Source: Orenia metallireducens (GTDB lineage Bacteria > Bacillota > Halanaerobiia > Halobacteroidales > Halobacteroidaceae). From it: a stretch of DNA of 64,000 nt. This document shows, one piece after another, positions 42,976 to 51,170 of this stretch (within the stretch, counting starts at the first letter, position 1; the number at the start of each line of letters is the position of its first letter). A program made the translations under genes and the position numbers. Below the pieces are notes generated by a model, which saw only the letters and a list, made by a program, of their open reading frames with translations, ran no database searches and had not been told where the DNA came from. The stretch spans positions 124,847-188,846 of the forward strand of contig NZ_LWDV01000007.1 of the NCBI RefSeq assembly GCF_001693735.1, read 5' to 3'.

Positions 42976-43134
42976 CTATATCCATGGTAAAAATCGGATG
43001 ATTCCTGAATGTATAGAGATAAATTCAATAATACTTCTACCTTTGAAGTTTTCAAATAATTTCCCACTACACTTCTGGCAGTATTCTTGGAAGGAACTAT
43101 TTACCTCTCCACAATACCTACACTTAACTTTCAT
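42976..43134 (-). CDS. 52-residue zinc-ribbon protein, unknown
   Basis: A short gene with AAGGAGGGGA before its ATG. The product starts MKVKCRYCGEVNSSFQEYCQ, with a second pair KCSG, giving four cysteines (CxxC...CxxC) for one zinc. The C-terminal half (LFENFKGRSIIEFISIHSGIIR-type, ending FLPWI) is hydrophobic and may touch the membrane. I do not know its role. Alone between gaps on both sides. Confidence 0.65.
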   Translation of the reverse strand: MKVKCRYCGEVNSSFQEYCQKCSGKLFENFKGRSIIEFISIHSGIIRFLPWI

Positions 43135-43335
43135 GTTATCCCCTCCTTATATAGACTTGTAAACTTATAGGGTTATATTATATGTTACATTATATTTGGA
43201 GGATATTAAAATGTTCCAACTTTTTATTTCAATCTAAGAAATGTAAACCTCATCTAAGAATTAACTTTAAATTGAAGTATAGTCGGATAATATGATTAGT
43301 AGTTAAAAATATTATAAGTTTTACTCTAAAATTAG

Positions 43336-43373
43336 AAAGAGCAGCCTGTAATTATAATTACAGGCTGCTCTTT
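43336..43373. terminator. Terminator after the first cold-shock gene
   Basis: A 38-bp perfect palindrome (arm AAAGAGCAGCCTGTAATTA) between the csp stop and the zinc-ribbon gene. The arm ends in A/T tracts on both strands, so it can end transcription either way. Confidence 0.85.
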
Positions 43374-43418
43374 TCTTTAAATAATATCTATATATTACTA
43401 ATTATAGCTAACACATAA

Positions 43419-43619
43419 TTATAGCTTAACTACATTAGCAGCTTGAGGACCTCTATCTCCCTCAGTAATTTCAAACTCTACTTCTTGTCCTTCTTCTAAA
43501 GTCTTGAATCCTTCATCTTGGATAGATGAAAAATGTACAAACACATCATCTCCAGCTTCTCTTTCAATAAATCCATAACCTTTTGCTCCATCAAACCATT
43601 TAACTGTTCCTCTTTCCAT
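43419..43619 (-). CDS. Cold-shock protein
   Basis: Single OB-fold RNA/DNA-binding protein of 66 residues with RNP1 (KGYGFIERE, about 14-22) and RNP2 (DVFVHFSSI, 25-33). AGGAGGAG before the ATG. 70-80% like the second copy at 45045-45245 by eye. RNA chaperone at low temperature or in rapid growth. Confidence 0.93.
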   Translation of the reverse strand: MERGTVKWFDGAKGYGFIEREAGDDVFVHFSSIQDEGFKTLEEGQEVEFEITEGDRGPQAANVVKL

Positions 43620-43980
43620 AAAACTTAACTCCTCCTATTTCTTAACTATTAGTTGATTTCATTATAACATAACAAGGAAATATTGGCAAAATTATTTAGT
43701 CATTATTACCCGTTAGCTTCATATATTCTAATAATTTTAATAAGTAACTATGATGTTAAACTTTTTATATAGAGTTATATATACGGCTACTATCAATTTC
43801 AATTTACTAAGTAATTTAGCTAAAAGTTTATATAATACGCGTATTATGTGGGTGATTGTGAAGCTAACCGTATTCCCAGTTATAGTATATCAAATTATAG
43901 AGATTTAATTCTGTAATAAAGAATTTTTTGATAATTATTTTCTTGCTATTAGGTTATAGTGGATAATTAGTAGCACTAAA
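43620..43980. other. Gap upstream of the cold-shock gene
   Basis: 360 bases, no gene. Contains a 16-bp perfect palindrome at 43832-43847 (ATAATACGCGTATTAT), the only GC-containing dyad of the gap, which may be an operator. A long leader is expected for a cold-shock gene, but no promoter could be placed with confidence. Confidence 0.5.
43832..43847. promoter_or_regulatory. 16-bp perfect palindrome ATAATACGCGTATTAT
   Basis: Perfect dyad in a gene-free stretch; it lies about 210 bases upstream of the cold-shock start and 130 bases past the msrC stop. The regulator is unknown. Confidence 0.4.
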
Positions 43981-44460
43981 CTAAATTGAATATCTCCACT
44001 CAGTCTCTTTTATTAAGATTGAAACCACTTCTTCTAGATACTTCTGGTCCACTTCATCAAACCTTGCTTTAATTGGACTATCTATATCCAATACGCCTTT
44101 TATTTGATTGTCAATAATAATTGGTACTACAATCTCTGAACTGGAAGCTGCATCACAGGCAATATGTCCAGAAAAATCATGAACATCTTTGACAACTAAA
44201 GTCTCCTTCTTTTCAACAGAAGTACCACATACCCCTTTACCTTTAGCTATTCTAACACAAGCAGATTTCCCTTGGAAGGGTCCTAACACTAGCTGATCTT
44301 CTTTCCATAAATAGAAGCCTGCCCAATTAACTTCTTCTAAATTATTATATAGTACTGCTGAAACATTGGCTAAGTTAGCCATTAGATCACTCTCAGCTGA
44401 GGTCAACCCTTTTACTTGTAAGATTATATTTTGATAGATTTCTTCTTTAGTCATATCCAT
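43981..44460 (-). CDS. msrC: Free methionine-(R)-sulfoxide reductase (GAF domain)
   Basis: Reduces free methionine-R-sulfoxide. The 159-residue GAF protein has the fRMsr cysteine pattern: GPFQGKSACVRIAKGKGVCG with two cysteines, then HDFSGHIACDAASSSEIV with the third, which is the catalytic one. NWAGFYLW is the family motif. The ATG has AAAAGGAG. Stands alone and probably protects against oxidation in an anaerobe. Confidence 0.9.
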   Translation of the reverse strand: MDMTKEEIYQNIILQVKGLTSAESDLMANLANVSAVLYNNLEEVNWAGFYLWKEDQLVLGPFQGKSACVRIAKGKGVCGTSVEKKETLVVKDVHDFSGHIACDAASSSEIVVPIIIDNQIKGVLDIDSPIKARFDEVDQKYLEEVVSILIKETEWRYSI

Positions 44461-44497
44461 TAGCTCCTTTTAGTTATGATAATATAAATATCTTATA

Positions 44498-44722
44498 TTA
44501 GCCTAAATTCATACCATTAAGAGTATCTCTTAATCTTTTTAATTCTTCTTTAGTTAAGGTAATACCTTTCCCCATCTTCTCATGGTCAGGAGCCCAGTCT
44601 CTTAAATCATATTTTGCTGCTCTACCATTCCAACTAATAAGGTTTAATTCCTTGGTCCAACCCTTAGGTGATTCTGAAATTTTTCCTATCTTTTCAAGAA
44701 TTTCATACTTTATATTTGCCAT
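44498..44722 (-). CDS. ydbC: YdbC-like PC4/Sub1-type nucleic-acid-binding protein
   Basis: A 74-residue protein matching the PC4-like YdbC family of Firmicutes: IGKISESPKGWTKELNLISW, then RAAKYDLRDWAPDHEKMGKG and LTKEELKRLRDTLN. An upstream in-frame start exists 37 codons earlier, but AAGGAGG directly before the ATG at 44722 decides for the short form. It probably binds single-stranded DNA or RNA. It lies between two cold-shock genes. Confidence 0.88.
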   Translation of the reverse strand: MANIKYEILEKIGKISESPKGWTKELNLISWNGRAAKYDLRDWAPDHEKMGKGITLTKEELKRLRDTLNGMNLG

Positions 44723-44965
44723 TAATATCCTCCTTGTTTTATAAGCATTATTAGTAAATTCAATCAAGTAAATCCATGATATATTTTCTAATAAATAAAA
44801 ATTATTCTTTAAAGAATAATTTTTGTAGTTCATTATTCTTCTATATTATTTCTATTATTCCTGCCGATAAACTTGATTTTTCAATTAATCCCTATAGAAA
44901 TTAAACTATGGACAGTAAATCTTAAAATATTAACCCTATACCAGTTTCATATATCTAATAAAAAA

Positions 44966-44992
44966 GAGCCTCCCAAATAACTTGGAAGACTC
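44966..44992 (-). terminator. Terminator after the second cold-shock gene
   Basis: Stem GAGTCTTCCA/TGGGAGGCTC with two G-T pairs and a seven-base loop, followed by TTTTTT on the minus strand. Confidence 0.75.
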
Positions 44993-45044
44993 CTTTTTTA
45001 CCTAAGTAATAATCTATATATTACTGCTTACGCATAATATCCAA

Positions 45045-45245
45045 TTATAACTTAATTACATTTGCTGCTTGAGGACCTCTATCTCCTTCAACGATATCAA
45101 ACTCAACAGCCTGACCTTCGTCTAGAGATTTGAATCCGTCACCTTCGATAGCTGAGAAATGTACGAATACATCATTTCCACCTTCTTGTTCAATAAATCC
45201 ATAACCTTTTTCTGCATTAAACCATTTTACTGTACCTTTGTTCAT
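45045..45245 (-). CDS. Cold-shock protein, second copy
   Basis: A 66-residue single OB-fold protein with RNP1 KGYGFIEQE and RNP2 DVFVHFSAI. Its ribosome-binding site is AGGAGGA. It differs from the 43419 copy at about 15 positions. A leader typical of cold-shock genes is plausible but the promoter was not placed. Confidence 0.93.
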   Translation of the reverse strand: MNKGTVKWFNAEKGYGFIEQEGGNDVFVHFSAIEGDGFKSLDEGQAVEFDIVEGDRGPQAANVIKL

Positions 45246-45357
45246 AAAAAATAATTCCTCCTATTTATCGCCTTGTTAGGCCTTAATGACTTAATTATAG
45301 CATATTATATTAATATCGTCAAAGAAAATTTAGAAATAAATTTAAAAAAGTCATTTA

Positions 45358-46722
45358 TTATCCTTTGACTAGTCTTGCTACTGTCTCTACATGCCCAGTA
45401 TGTGGGAACATATCCACACATTTAACCTCTTCTATCTTATATCCTGCATCTTGAAATTCCTTTAAGTTTGGTGCCAAAGTCTTAGGATTACAGGATACAT
45501 AGACCATCTCTTCACATCCAAAATTAATTATCTTCGGTAAAGCTTTAGGATGAATACCTGCACGAGGTGGGTCAATAATGATTAAATCAGGTTTCTCTTC
45601 TAACTCATCGATTTTCTCTAATACATCTCCTGCAATAAAGCGGCAATTATCCAGTCCATTCAACTGAGCATTCTCTTTAGCCATCTCCACAGCTTCTTCT
45701 ACTATCTCAATTCCCACTACCTCTTTCGCTTTAGATGCTACAATCTGCCCAATAGTTCCTGTTCCACAGTATAAATCATAGACTAGCTTATTATCAGCAT
45801 CACCTAAAAATTCTTTGACTACAGAATATAGTTTCTCTGCTCCAAAGGTATTTGGCTGAAAGAAGGAAAAGGGCTTAACTTTAAATCTTAATCCTAGTAA
45901 CTCTTCATAATAATGATCTCTACCATAATGAACAATTAATTCTTCACATTTAACAGCATCAGAGAAGTCATCATTAATAGTTTGCAAAAATCCAACTAGT
46001 TCTCCCTTATAATCTAGCTTTTGCAGCTTTTCACTTAATTCAATAGGATCATGATTTATTTGGGATGTTGTCACAAGGTTAATTAAAATCTCACCTGTAT
46101 TCAAACCTTTTCTTACTACCAAGTGGCGTAGATACCCTTCTCTACTTTGAATATGATATTTCTTAAATCCTTTTTCTCTAAAGTAATCTAAAACCGTTGT
46201 TAAAACTAAGGTGAAATCATCATCTACTAGCTTACAACCACCTACACTAATAATATCAAAGCGCCTTGCTCTAGGATGCATTCCTAATTGAAGTTGTCCA
46301 TCCCGTTCTAAATCTCCAAAACTGAACTCCATCTTATTTCTATATTCAAAGATACTAGGACTAGGCTCAATTCCTAGAAATTTATAATCCTCTATTCCAT
46401 TTTCATCAAGTAACTTCTTAACTTGCTTTTCCTTATTATCAATCTGTAATTTATACTCGATACTCTGCTGACTACATCCTCCACACTCTCCGTAATGAGG
46501 GCACTTTGCTTCTATCTCTAAAGGGGAGCTCTCTAGTACTTCTAATAGCTTCCCTTTGTAATGGTTACTTCTCTTTCTAGCAAGAAAGGTCTTAACCTTC
46601 TGCCCTGGTAGAGCATTCTTGACTCTAATCTCATGCCCATCTACATAAGCAACACCTGTATTAGGAAAGACAGTATCCTCTATTGTGACCTCTAATACTG
46701 CTCTTTTTTTGACTTTAGCCAT
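45358..46722 (-). CDS. rlmD: 23S rRNA (uracil-C5)-methyltransferase, RlmD/TrmA family
   Basis: A 454-residue SAM enzyme that makes m5U in 23S rRNA (the Firmicute RlmCD type could do two sites). It has an N-terminal TRAM domain (to about 62), a 4Fe-4S knuckle CPHYGECGGCSQQ at about 75, the SAM motif VYDLYCGTGTIGQIVA, IIIDPPRAGIHPKAL and the catalytic VSCNPKTLAPNL. The start is ATG at 46722 with GAGGAG, not the one six codons up. A paralogue follows upstream. Confidence 0.92.
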   Translation of the reverse strand: MAKVKKRAVLEVTIEDTVFPNTGVAYVDGHEIRVKNALPGQKVKTFLARKRSNHYKGKLLEVLESSPLEIEAKCPHYGECGGCSQQSIEYKLQIDNKEKQVKKLLDENGIEDYKFLGIEPSPSIFEYRNKMEFSFGDLERDGQLQLGMHPRARRFDIISVGGCKLVDDDFTLVLTTVLDYFREKGFKKYHIQSREGYLRHLVVRKGLNTGEILINLVTTSQINHDPIELSEKLQKLDYKGELVGFLQTINDDFSDAVKCEELIVHYGRDHYYEELLGLRFKVKPFSFFQPNTFGAEKLYSVVKEFLGDADNKLVYDLYCGTGTIGQIVASKAKEVVGIEIVEEAVEMAKENAQLNGLDNCRFIAGDVLEKIDELEEKPDLIIIDPPRAGIHPKALPKIINFGCEEMVYVSCNPKTLAPNLKEFQDAGYKIEEVKCVDMFPHTGHVETVARLVKG

Positions 46723-47113
46723 AGTTATTTCTCCTCTCATCTTATATATGATAACTATATTTATATATAATGGTATAGAAACTTTTAAAAGTGAACTAAC
46801 CTTTAACTAAGTTAATTAAAAAATTATTACGAGAAAGCTTATCAGCTTTTTTCTCGTGTTACTTTTGTCATTGCCACAAAAGTAACCAAAAGGTCTAGAA
46901 AAAATTCAACTCACTTCGCAACTAAATTATTTATTATTAGTATTAATTAGATTCTTTAATTAAAATTTTATTAAAAATTTAAATTTTAGCTCACCTTTTG
47001 CTTCGTTCAAACAGGAATTTTTTCGGTCTAAAACCTTTAATTCTCGATTCTAAATTCTCAATTTAAAATAAAACCGCTATATAAATTAAATTTTACTTTA
47101 TAACTGTACACCA
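46723..47113. repeat. Dispersed intergenic repeat, copy 2 (between the two rlmD genes)
   Basis: Gene-free. It starts with a terminator-type hairpin (46829-46857), then a perfect 11-bp hairpin GTTACTTTTGT/ACAAAAGTAAC at 46858-46886, then blocks shared in order with 29068-29385: AAAAGTAACCAAAA, TTTAATTAAAATTTTATT, CTTTTGCTTCGTTCAAACAG and AATTTTTTCGGTCTAAAA. Ends in short AACTAT/AACTG repeats next to the upstream gene's stop. Confidence 0.7.
46829..46857. terminator. Hairpin ACGAGAAAGCT...CTCGT
   Basis: Arms ACGAGAAAGCT and AGCTTTTTTCTCGT pair with three unpaired T's and a four-base loop. It lies directly next to the 46858-46886 hairpin; together they form the left boundary of the dispersed repeat. 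Confidence 0.55.
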
Positions 47114-48487
47114 TCAACTATCAACTCTTTTTATCAACGCTACACTCTCGATATGATAGGTCTGTGGAAACATATCTACAGGTTGAACCTCTATAGTCTT
47201 ATAGCCGTGTTCATCTAGATACTTCAAATCCCTTGCTAAACTACTTGGATTACAGGAGACATAAACTATTCTCTCAGGCTCTATCTCTACAAAGCTCTTG
47301 AGAACATCTTCATGACACCCTTTACGTGGTGGATCTACTATAATTACCTCAGGGATAAAGATCTTCTTAAGTTCTGGTAAGACCTCTCTTACCTTACCTG
47401 CTTGGAAATGACAATTCTCTATTCCATTCAACTGAGCATTCTCTTTAGCAGCTTCAATCGCTTCTTCTACAACCTCTATCCCATAAACCTCTTTAGCTTG
47501 ATCTGCAACATAAAGGGTAATTGAGCCCAATCCACAGTAAGCATCAATTACCTTCTCCTGACCAGTTAATCCTGCATACTCTACAGCTTGGTCATATAAT
47601 ACCTTGGCTTGTAAGGTATTGACTTGGAAGAAGGATAGTGGCGATATCTTATACTTAACCTTTCCTATGTAATCGAAGATATGATCCTCTCCTGCTAAAG
47701 TTTTGGTTAATTTACCTAAGACTACATTAGTCTTTTTAGAGTTGATATTATGCTGTACACTAACTAACTCAGGAATATCAGCCATCAATCTATCAGCTAT
47801 CTCTCTTCCTTCAGGGAACTTGTTATCTTTAGTAACAAAGATTAACATAGCTTGATTGGTACAGACTCCTACCCTAACTACTAGATGTCGCATCAATCCC
47901 TTATGAACTTTCTCATCATAAATACTTGTACCATACTCTTCAAGTAATTTTATGGTTTCTCTAGATATTCTATTAATTAAAGGATGCTGAATCCCACAAT
48001 CATTAATATCAATAATATCATGGCTTCCAGGTGCATAAAACCCTGTGATCACATTATTATCCTTGTCTAATCCCAAAGGAAACTGAGCTTTATTTCGATA
48101 AAAGAGGGGATTCTCCATTCCTTTGACAGGATTGATTTTAATATCTTTTAATTTCCCAATTCTCTCAATATTATCCCTGACAATCTCCCTTTTATGCTCC
48201 AATTGAGCCTGATAATTTATATGTTGAACCTGACACCCTCCACATTCTGTACTAAAGGAACATAATGGAATAATTCTATGCTCTGATTCATCAAGAACCT
48301 CTAATATCTCACCTCTTCCATAACTCTTCTTAACTTGAATTATCTTTACTCTTACTCTCTCCCCAGGGATACCCTTAGGAACAAAGATAGCAAAACCATC
48401 AATTCTTCCTACTACATCTCCTCCATGGGCTAAGCTCTCTAATTCAATAGTTACTACATCTCCAATATTTACTGGTCTTTTAGCCAT
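47114..48487 (-). CDS. Second RlmD/TrmA-family RNA (uracil-C5)-methyltransferase
   Basis: A 457-residue paralogue of the downstream gene. TRAM domain to about residue 60, CSFSTECGGCQVQ iron-sulfur knuckle, SAM motif VIDAYCGLGSITLYVADQ, VDPPRKGCHEDVL and VSCNPSSLARDL are intact. Firmicutes often carry two such enzymes, so one may be RlmCD and the other TrmFO-independent or of unknown target. AAGGAG precedes the ATG. The last codons (RVDS) adjoin the repeat. Confidence 0.88.
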   Translation of the reverse strand: MAKRPVNIGDVVTIELESLAHGGDVVGRIDGFAIFVPKGIPGERVRVKIIQVKKSYGRGEILEVLDESEHRIIPLCSFSTECGGCQVQHINYQAQLEHKREIVRDNIERIGKLKDIKINPVKGMENPLFYRNKAQFPLGLDKDNNVITGFYAPGSHDIIDINDCGIQHPLINRISRETIKLLEEYGTSIYDEKVHKGLMRHLVVRVGVCTNQAMLIFVTKDNKFPEGREIADRLMADIPELVSVQHNINSKKTNVVLGKLTKTLAGEDHIFDYIGKVKYKISPLSFFQVNTLQAKVLYDQAVEYAGLTGQEKVIDAYCGLGSITLYVADQAKEVYGIEVVEEAIEAAKENAQLNGIENCHFQAGKVREVLPELKKIFIPEVIIVDPPRKGCHEDVLKSFVEIEPERIVYVSCNPSSLARDLKYLDEHGYKTIEVQPVDMFPQTYHIESVALIKRVDS

Positions 48488-48673
48488 TAATCTCGCTCCT
48501 TAATAAAATTATTATTATATTTTCTCATTATTAAGCATATATATTATCACATAAAGCAAATTTATAGTTATAAAATCCTATAAATTATTCATGTTAATAG
48601 CATTGGCTAAGTCTTTAGCTATGATTCTATTTTCTATATAAAAAAGAACTTACCTTCTTAAAGGAGTGAGAAA

Positions 48674-48823
48674 ATGCTCAGAGAAGAGACTCTAGATAAC
48701 ATTGAGAAGCTAATTCAAGAATTAATTTGGAAGAGAAAGAAGAGTAAAGACACTAAAGAAAAGTTTAAATTAACTGCCAGAATAGAACAATTAAAACTAT
48801 TAAAAAGTATTAAAAATAAATAA
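48674..48823 (+). CDS. 49-residue basic helical protein, unknown
   Basis: A small frame on the plus strand with AAAGGAG at the right distance from ATG. The product (MLREETLDNIEKLIQELIWK, then lysine-rich to the end SIKNK) is a two-helix, highly basic protein. Good codon texture and signal, but I do not recognise it. It may be an RNA-binding or Spo0E-like regulator; the Spo0E SQELD-type motif is not seen, so the latter is weak. Confidence 0.5.
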   Translation: MLREETLDNIEKLIQELIWKRKKSKDTKEKFKLTARIEQLKLLKSIKNK

Positions 48824-48893
48824 TATTTTAAGTTTTATTTAACCTCTTGTGAATTAATGTAATTAAAGGGTGGGTAATGTTGTAATTTATCTA

Positions 48894-48922
48894 TTGATTT
48901 GTAATTCTTTTACTGTTATAAT
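48894..48922 (+). promoter_or_regulatory. Promoter for the 49075 gene
   Basis: TTGATT, 17 bases, TATAAT. Start of transcription expected near 48929, leaving a leader of about 145 bases that holds the hairpin at 48986-49019. Confidence 0.6.
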
Positions 48923-48965
48923 AATATAAATATTCATAAAAAAACAAATCATAATAAAAGGAGCA

Positions 48966-48995
48966 ATGAAATATAATCTGTACCTGGTCACCTAG
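48966..48995 (+). other. Possible nine-codon leader peptide
   Basis: ATG AAA TAT AAT CTG TAC CTG GTC ACC TAG (MKYNLYLVT) preceded by AAAAGGAG two bases away, which is closer than normal. The stop codon lies inside the left arm of the hairpin 48986-49019. This is the layout of translational attenuators, but it is weakly supported. Confidence 0.35.
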
Positions 48996-49019
48996 ATTAT
49001 ATGGAGCTAATGGTGAACC
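48986..49019 (+). promoter_or_regulatory. Leader hairpin upstream of the 49075 gene
   Basis: GGTCACCTAG pairs with CTAATGGTGAACC (two small bulges) around an 11-base loop. It lies in the predicted 5' leader. It does not match a riboswitch class I can name. Confidence 0.5.
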
Positions 49020-49074
49020 CACCCTATATTTTTTATAAAAAATACTTCTATTATAGAAGATTAGGGGGGGAAAT

Positions 49075-49614
49075 ATGAACACATTCTTTAAAAAATTATT
49101 TAAATCTAATGTAATTAAGAGTTCACAGGTAGCAGATGAGTTAAACCAACTCATTAGAGAAGAAACAGATAAGAAGTTAAGCTCTCTAAATTTAATCAAT
49201 AGTAAAGAATCTGATTTCGATTTTATCTTAAACTGTAGTTATTTCTTTAGCTATCTACTAGCCACACGTAATAATGATATAAATATAAGTTCAACAGCTA
49301 TAGAAAATGTAACTCATAATTTTGCTACTTACCTTATAGAGACTTATATAGACCAATATAATTTAGAAAAAGATAAAGATAAATACTTAAACAGGTTATA
49401 TAAAGAGACAAAAGATTTAGTTAATCTTTATGAGAATAGCAAAGAAAAAAGAAAGATGAATTCTATCAAGCAAGTAGCTGAAAATCTACTTACTAATTTG
49501 GAAGGAGATAATTCTAATAAACTAGAATTGTTATCGAATCTAATTGTTCATAATATGACCTTATCCCAAGATTACTTACTTAATATCTCTCGTAGATATT
49601 CACTCTCCAACTAA
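49075..49614 (+). CDS. Unknown 179-residue helical protein
   Basis: Real-looking gene: TTAGGGGGGG ribosome-binding run before ATG, own promoter, and a terminator after it. The product is helical and charged (ELNQLIREETDKKLSSL, RLYKETKDLVNLYENSKEKR, SIKQVAENLLTNLE). There is no signal peptide or membrane helix and no motif that I recognise. An in-frame minus-strand reading at 48891-49199 is a shadow. Function cannot be assigned. Confidence 0.6.
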   Translation: MNTFFKKLFKSNVIKSSQVADELNQLIREETDKKLSSLNLINSKESDFDFILNCSYFFSYLLATRNNDINISSTAIENVTHNFATYLIETYIDQYNLEKDKDKYLNRLYKETKDLVNLYENSKEKRKMNSIKQVAENLLTNLEGDNSNKLELLSNLIVHNMTLSQDYLLNISRRYSLSN

Positions 49615-49662
49615 AATTTCTTACTTTGATATTAAAGACCTTCCAAAAACAAGGTTAAAGAT

Positions 49663-49686
49663 TAGCAGTATAGACTGTTACTGCTA
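49663..49686 (+). terminator. Stem-loop after the 49075 gene
   Basis: TAGCAGTA pairs with TACTGCTA around an eight-base loop, 50 bases past the stop and directly before the long palindrome at 49695-49736. Confidence 0.45.
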
Positions 49687-49694
49687 GCTAAATT

Positions 49695-49736
49695 AAATAA
49701 TAAAGACCTCTGTATATACAGAGGTCTTTATTATTT
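49695..49736. terminator. 42-bp perfect palindrome, bidirectional terminator
   Basis: Perfect 21+21 bp dyad (core AAAGACCTCTGTA) between the convergent 49075 gene and icd, reaching into the icd stop codon. A/T tracts flank the core on both strands, so it should stop transcription from either side. Confidence 0.85.
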
Positions 49737-50754
49737 AAACACTCTTCTCTAAATTCTTTTTAACCTTATTTATAATCTCAGCAGTTATATCTGTAGTACT
49801 AGCAGTACCACCTAAATCTCCAGTTAGTACCTTTCCTTCAGCCAATATCTCTGCTACTGCATCTTCAATTGCCACTGCTGCCTGTTTCTCTCCTAAATGA
49901 TTTAACATCATACAAGCAGATAATAATAGAGCAATAGGATTAGCCTTATTCTGCCCTGCTATATCTGGAGCTGAACCATGGACAGCCTCAAAGACAGCAA
50001 GCTCATCATTTAAGTTAGCACCTGGAGTCAAACCTAAACCTCCAATTAATCCAGCACAAAGATCTGAAACAATATCACCATAAAGATTAGGCAATACCAA
50101 TACATCATAATTTTCAGGATATTGTACTAATTGCATACACATATTATCAACAATCTTATTGTCAAATTCAATTTCAGGATAATCCTTTGCTATCTCTTCT
50201 GCAACAGCTTTAAATAATCCATCACTTAACTTTAAGATATTTGCCTTATGTACAGCAGTTACCTTCTTACGATTATTCTCCTTAGCATATTCAAAGGCTG
50301 CTCTAACAATTCGTTCTGAAGCCTTACGAGTAATAATCTTAATACTCTCAGCAGCATCCTCACCGACCATATGCTCAATTCCTGCATATAACCCTTCAGT
50401 ATTCTCTCTAAAGATAACAACATCTAGATTTTCAAACTTAGTCGGAGCACCTTTCATAGTCTTAGCTGGTCTTAGATTAACATATAAATCTAGCTTCTGT
50501 CTGATAGCAACATTTACACTTCTAAATCCACTACCTACAGGAGTAGTAATAGGCCCTTTTAAAGCCACTTTATTCTTCTTAATTGATTCTAATACCTCTT
50601 CAGGTAAAGGAGTTCCATACTGATCCATTACCCCTTCTCCAGCATTAACTATCTCCCAATTAATCTTAACTCCTGTTGCTTCTATAATTTCACGAATTGA
50701 TTTAGTAATCTCTGGTCCAATTCCGTCACCAGGTATCAAAGTTACATCATACAT
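49735..50754 (-). CDS. icd: NAD-type isocitrate dehydrogenase family protein
   Basis: A 339-residue beta-decarboxylating dehydrogenase that most likely turns isocitrate into 2-oxoglutarate for glutamate synthesis. Substrate motif [20 protein letters not shown] with S-N-x-x-x-R, the K/Y catalytic region [14 protein letters not shown], and [17 protein letters not shown] with the NAD-type loop all fit a short NAD-IDH. 3-isopropylmalate dehydrogenase is the alternative, but leu genes are absent and citrate synthase is next door. AGGAGTGAG precedes the ATG. Confidence 0.88.
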   Translation of the reverse strand: MYDVTLIPGDGIGPEITKSIREIIEATGVKINWEIVNAGEGVMDQYGTPLPEEVLESIKKNKVALKGPITTPVGSGFRSVNVAIRQKLDLYVNLRPAKTMKGAPTKFENLDVVIFRENTEGLYAGIEHMVGEDAAESIKIITRKASERIVRAAFEYAKENNRKKVTAVHKANILKLSDGLFKAVAEEIAKDYPEIEFDNKIVDNMCMQLVQYPENYDVLVLPNLYGDIVSDLCAGLIGGLGLTPGANLNDELAVFEAVHGSAPDIAGQNKANPIALLLSACMMLNHLGEKQAAVAIEDAVAEILAEGKVLTGDLGGTASTTDITAEIINKVKKNLEKSV

Positions 50755-51170
50755 TAATTCTCACTCCTCACTACTTTTATTAATTTATTGTATAAATATA
50801 CATAAACTCTATTATAAAAGGCTATTAAAATAACACAAATAATATTATCATTATTATATCTATTAATGAACTATTTGTCAATTAGACGTTAATTAGACAG
50901 ATAATTAACACTTATCTTCCTACAACTCCTAATATAATATATCTCTAACTATAAAATTGGTTAATTCACATCTAGTTGTCAAAAAGTTAAAAATATGATA
51001 GTATAATAACACTACCAATCAATTTGTATTTATTCTTTATAAAGTATATTTATAATTAAAATTAAATATATATTAAGATTTTATACAATCATGACTTATT
51101 TTATAGATAGTGGCTTAAATATAGGAAATCCAATGAAAAAACGAAGTCGAGTAGTAAAGGAGTTGTTATT
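50755..51170. other. Divergent control region between icd and citrate synthase
   Basis: 416 AT-rich bases with no gene. TTGTCA...TATAAT near 50977-51003 on the plus strand has a 20-base spacer, too wide for a confident promoter. No dyad common to both sides was found. Confidence 0.5.

Noticed and set aside
48986-49019. Known riboswitch (c-di-GMP, SAM or 6S RNA)
   Set aside because: The hairpin does not carry the conserved core of any class I could recall; kept as an unnamed leader structure.
48891-49199. 102-codon minus-strand frame over the 49075 leader
   Set aside because: No ribosome-binding site, covers a promoter and hairpin of the opposite gene, product looks random and aromatic.
50977-51003. 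Promoter for citrate synthase (TTGTCA...TATAAT)
   Set aside because: Spacer of 20 bases is too long for a confident sigma-A promoter.
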